NCBI GenBank assembly: GCA_043736395.1
Contig: JAYTCQ010000109.1
Location: forward strand, 1-13,856
Direction of reading: 5' to 3'
Source: JAFDVL01 sp043736395
GTDB taxonomy: Bacteria > Acidobacteriota > Blastocatellia > RBC074
DNA: 13,856 nt
Shown here: one piece after another, positions 13,254 through 13,856 of the stretch
Position numbering within the stretch: the stretch's first letter is position 1
Layout: the number at the start of each line of letters is the position of its first letter
The notes under the pieces: model-generated
What the model was told of the DNA's origin: nothing
Databases searched by the model: none
What the model saw: only the letters and a program-made list of their open reading frames with translations
Made by a program: the position numbers and the translations under genes

Positions 13254-13769
13254 ATGAATGCGTCTCGTCCTCTCATAACTGAAGAAACCGAACAACCATT
13301 TAATGGTACGCTCTGCCCTTTAACCCTGATTGATTTGAATGAATTGTGGTTGCTTGACCTGCGCGTATTTATTGATGCAGAAGCTTATGAACGTGAGACG
13401 TTTCGCCATTTGCTGACGAATCCGACCTGTGTCGCTCGCCAAATTCGGGATGAACACGGAAAGATGTCCGCCTTTGCCATCGCCGTGATTGAAGAAGATG
13501 GCGTCGGGCATGTAACGACAATTGGCGTTTCACCTGAACATCGAAGGCGCGGGCTGGCAAGATTAATGCTGCTTTCGATTGAGCACGGATTTGCTTTGCA
13601 GGGAGTTTCCACGATGCGGCTTGAAGTGAGAACAGACAATCGTGGCGCACAGGAACTTTACGAATTAATCGGCTATACGATCACGCAAAGGATGGAACGA
13701 TATTATTCAACTGGGGATGACGGATATATGATGGTGAAGTCGATTTTGGGAGTGAATTGGGGGTTCTGA
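13254..13769 (+). CDS. RimI-like GNAT-family N-acetyltransferase
   Basis: The product is a GNAT acetyltransferase using acetyl-CoA, most like RimI, the enzyme that acetylates the N-terminus of ribosomal protein S18 and other proteins. The start is the ATG at 13254, four bases after queA; a frame opening at 13200 lies inside queA and adds no conserved sequence. The 171 residues show the acetyl-CoA motif A, TIGVSPEHRRRGLARLML at 89-106 with the R-x-x-G-x-A loop at 97-102, and the RimI-like C-terminal block LEVRTDNRGAQELYELIGY at 123-141, then MERYYSTGDDGYMMVKSI. An N-terminal extension of about 20 residues precedes the domain. The true substrate is unproven; many RimI-like paralogues act elsewhere. 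A perfect palindrome follows within five bases of the stop. Confidence 0.9.
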   Translation: MNASRPLITEETEQPFNGTLCPLTLIDLNELWLLDLRVFIDAEAYERETFRHLLTNPTCVARQIRDEHGKMSAFAIAVIEEDGVGHVTTIGVSPEHRRRGLARLMLLSIEHGFALQGVSTMRLEVRTDNRGAQELYELIGYTITQRMERYYSTGDDGYMMVKSILGVNWGF

Positions 13770-13773
13770 AAAT

Positions 13774-13852
13774 AGTGATGAGTAGAAAGTGATGAGTGAT
13801 GAGTTAAGTTCGTACTTTCTTACTCATCACTCATCACTTTCTACTCATCACT
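13774..13852. repeat. Perfect 31-base inverted repeat built from GTGATGAGT units
   Basis: Arms 13774-13804 and 13822-13852 are exact reverse complements over 31 bases, around a 17-base loop that can extend the stem by three more pairs with one bulged base. Each arm holds the unit GTGATGAGT twice plus a third partial copy, split by AGAAA. It begins five bases after the acetyltransferase stop and nearly reaches the window end. It would form a very stable RNA or DNA hairpin and could end or protect the transcript. Its design matches the palindromes at 4431-4490 and 6533-6636. Confidence 0.9.
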
Positions 13853-13856
13853 TATT

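Noticed and set aside
13774..13852. CRISPR-like appearance of the repeated GTGATGAGT units.
   Set aside because: The units are about nine bases, not separated by unique spacers of constant length, and fold into one palindrome.

Overview
The window is bacterial chromosome, gene-dense and of moderate GC, with housekeeping genes on both strands and no tRNA, rRNA, CRISPR array, transposase or phage gene. The gene content (Rex with a long tail, RuvAB, a class II aldolase beside bacterial microcompartment shell genes, and exported proteins of unknown function with clean signal peptides) fits an Acidobacteriota genome, perhaps Blastocatellia. That placement is an inference from gene style, not shown by a marker gene.

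Left part (1-3700). A truncated membrane-protein gene runs off the left edge on the minus strand. Next come an AT-rich gap with operator-like palindromes, dtd (D-aminoacyl-tRNA deacylase) and a small acidic protein of unknown function, both on the minus strand. Two plus-strand genes for exported proteins follow, separated by a strong intrinsic terminator. The first of these contains two copies of one module.

Middle, minus strand (3718-8584), read from high to low coordinates: rex (NADH/NAD+-sensing repressor), a class II aldolase, a hexameric microcompartment shell protein (BMC-H), a pentameric vertex shell protein (EutN/CcmL type), nadE (glutamine-dependent NAD synthetase) and pgsA (phosphatidylglycerophosphate synthase). 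The core is a very small microcompartment locus: one enzyme with a probable C-terminal encapsulation helix, one hexamer and one pentamer, flanked by a redox sensor and an NAD-making enzyme. No aldehyde dehydrogenase, trimeric shell protein or kinase is present, so the rest of the compartment must be encoded elsewhere if it exists.

Right part, plus strand (8643-13856). rex and ruvA are divergent. Between them lies a perfect 10-bp inverted repeat carrying a TTGACA -35 box on each strand. ruvA, ruvB, a YihY-family membrane protein and a LOG-family nucleotide hydrolase follow with zero or one-to-four-base junctions, as in an operon. A decayed or frameshifted small membrane-protein gene comes next, then queA (queuosine synthesis) and a RimI-like acetyltransferase.

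The most unusual structure is a set of long palindromic elements of different sequence. They fill the gaps at four junctions of the minus-strand cluster (rex/aldolase, aldolase/BMC-H, BMC-H/vertex protein, nadE/pgsA) and follow the last gene. Two of them supply the stop codon of the upstream gene. Three end several bases before the next start codon, and no Shine-Dalgarno sequence is visible at those starts. Three share a design: arms opening with TAGT and built from degenerate units of 7-10 bases.
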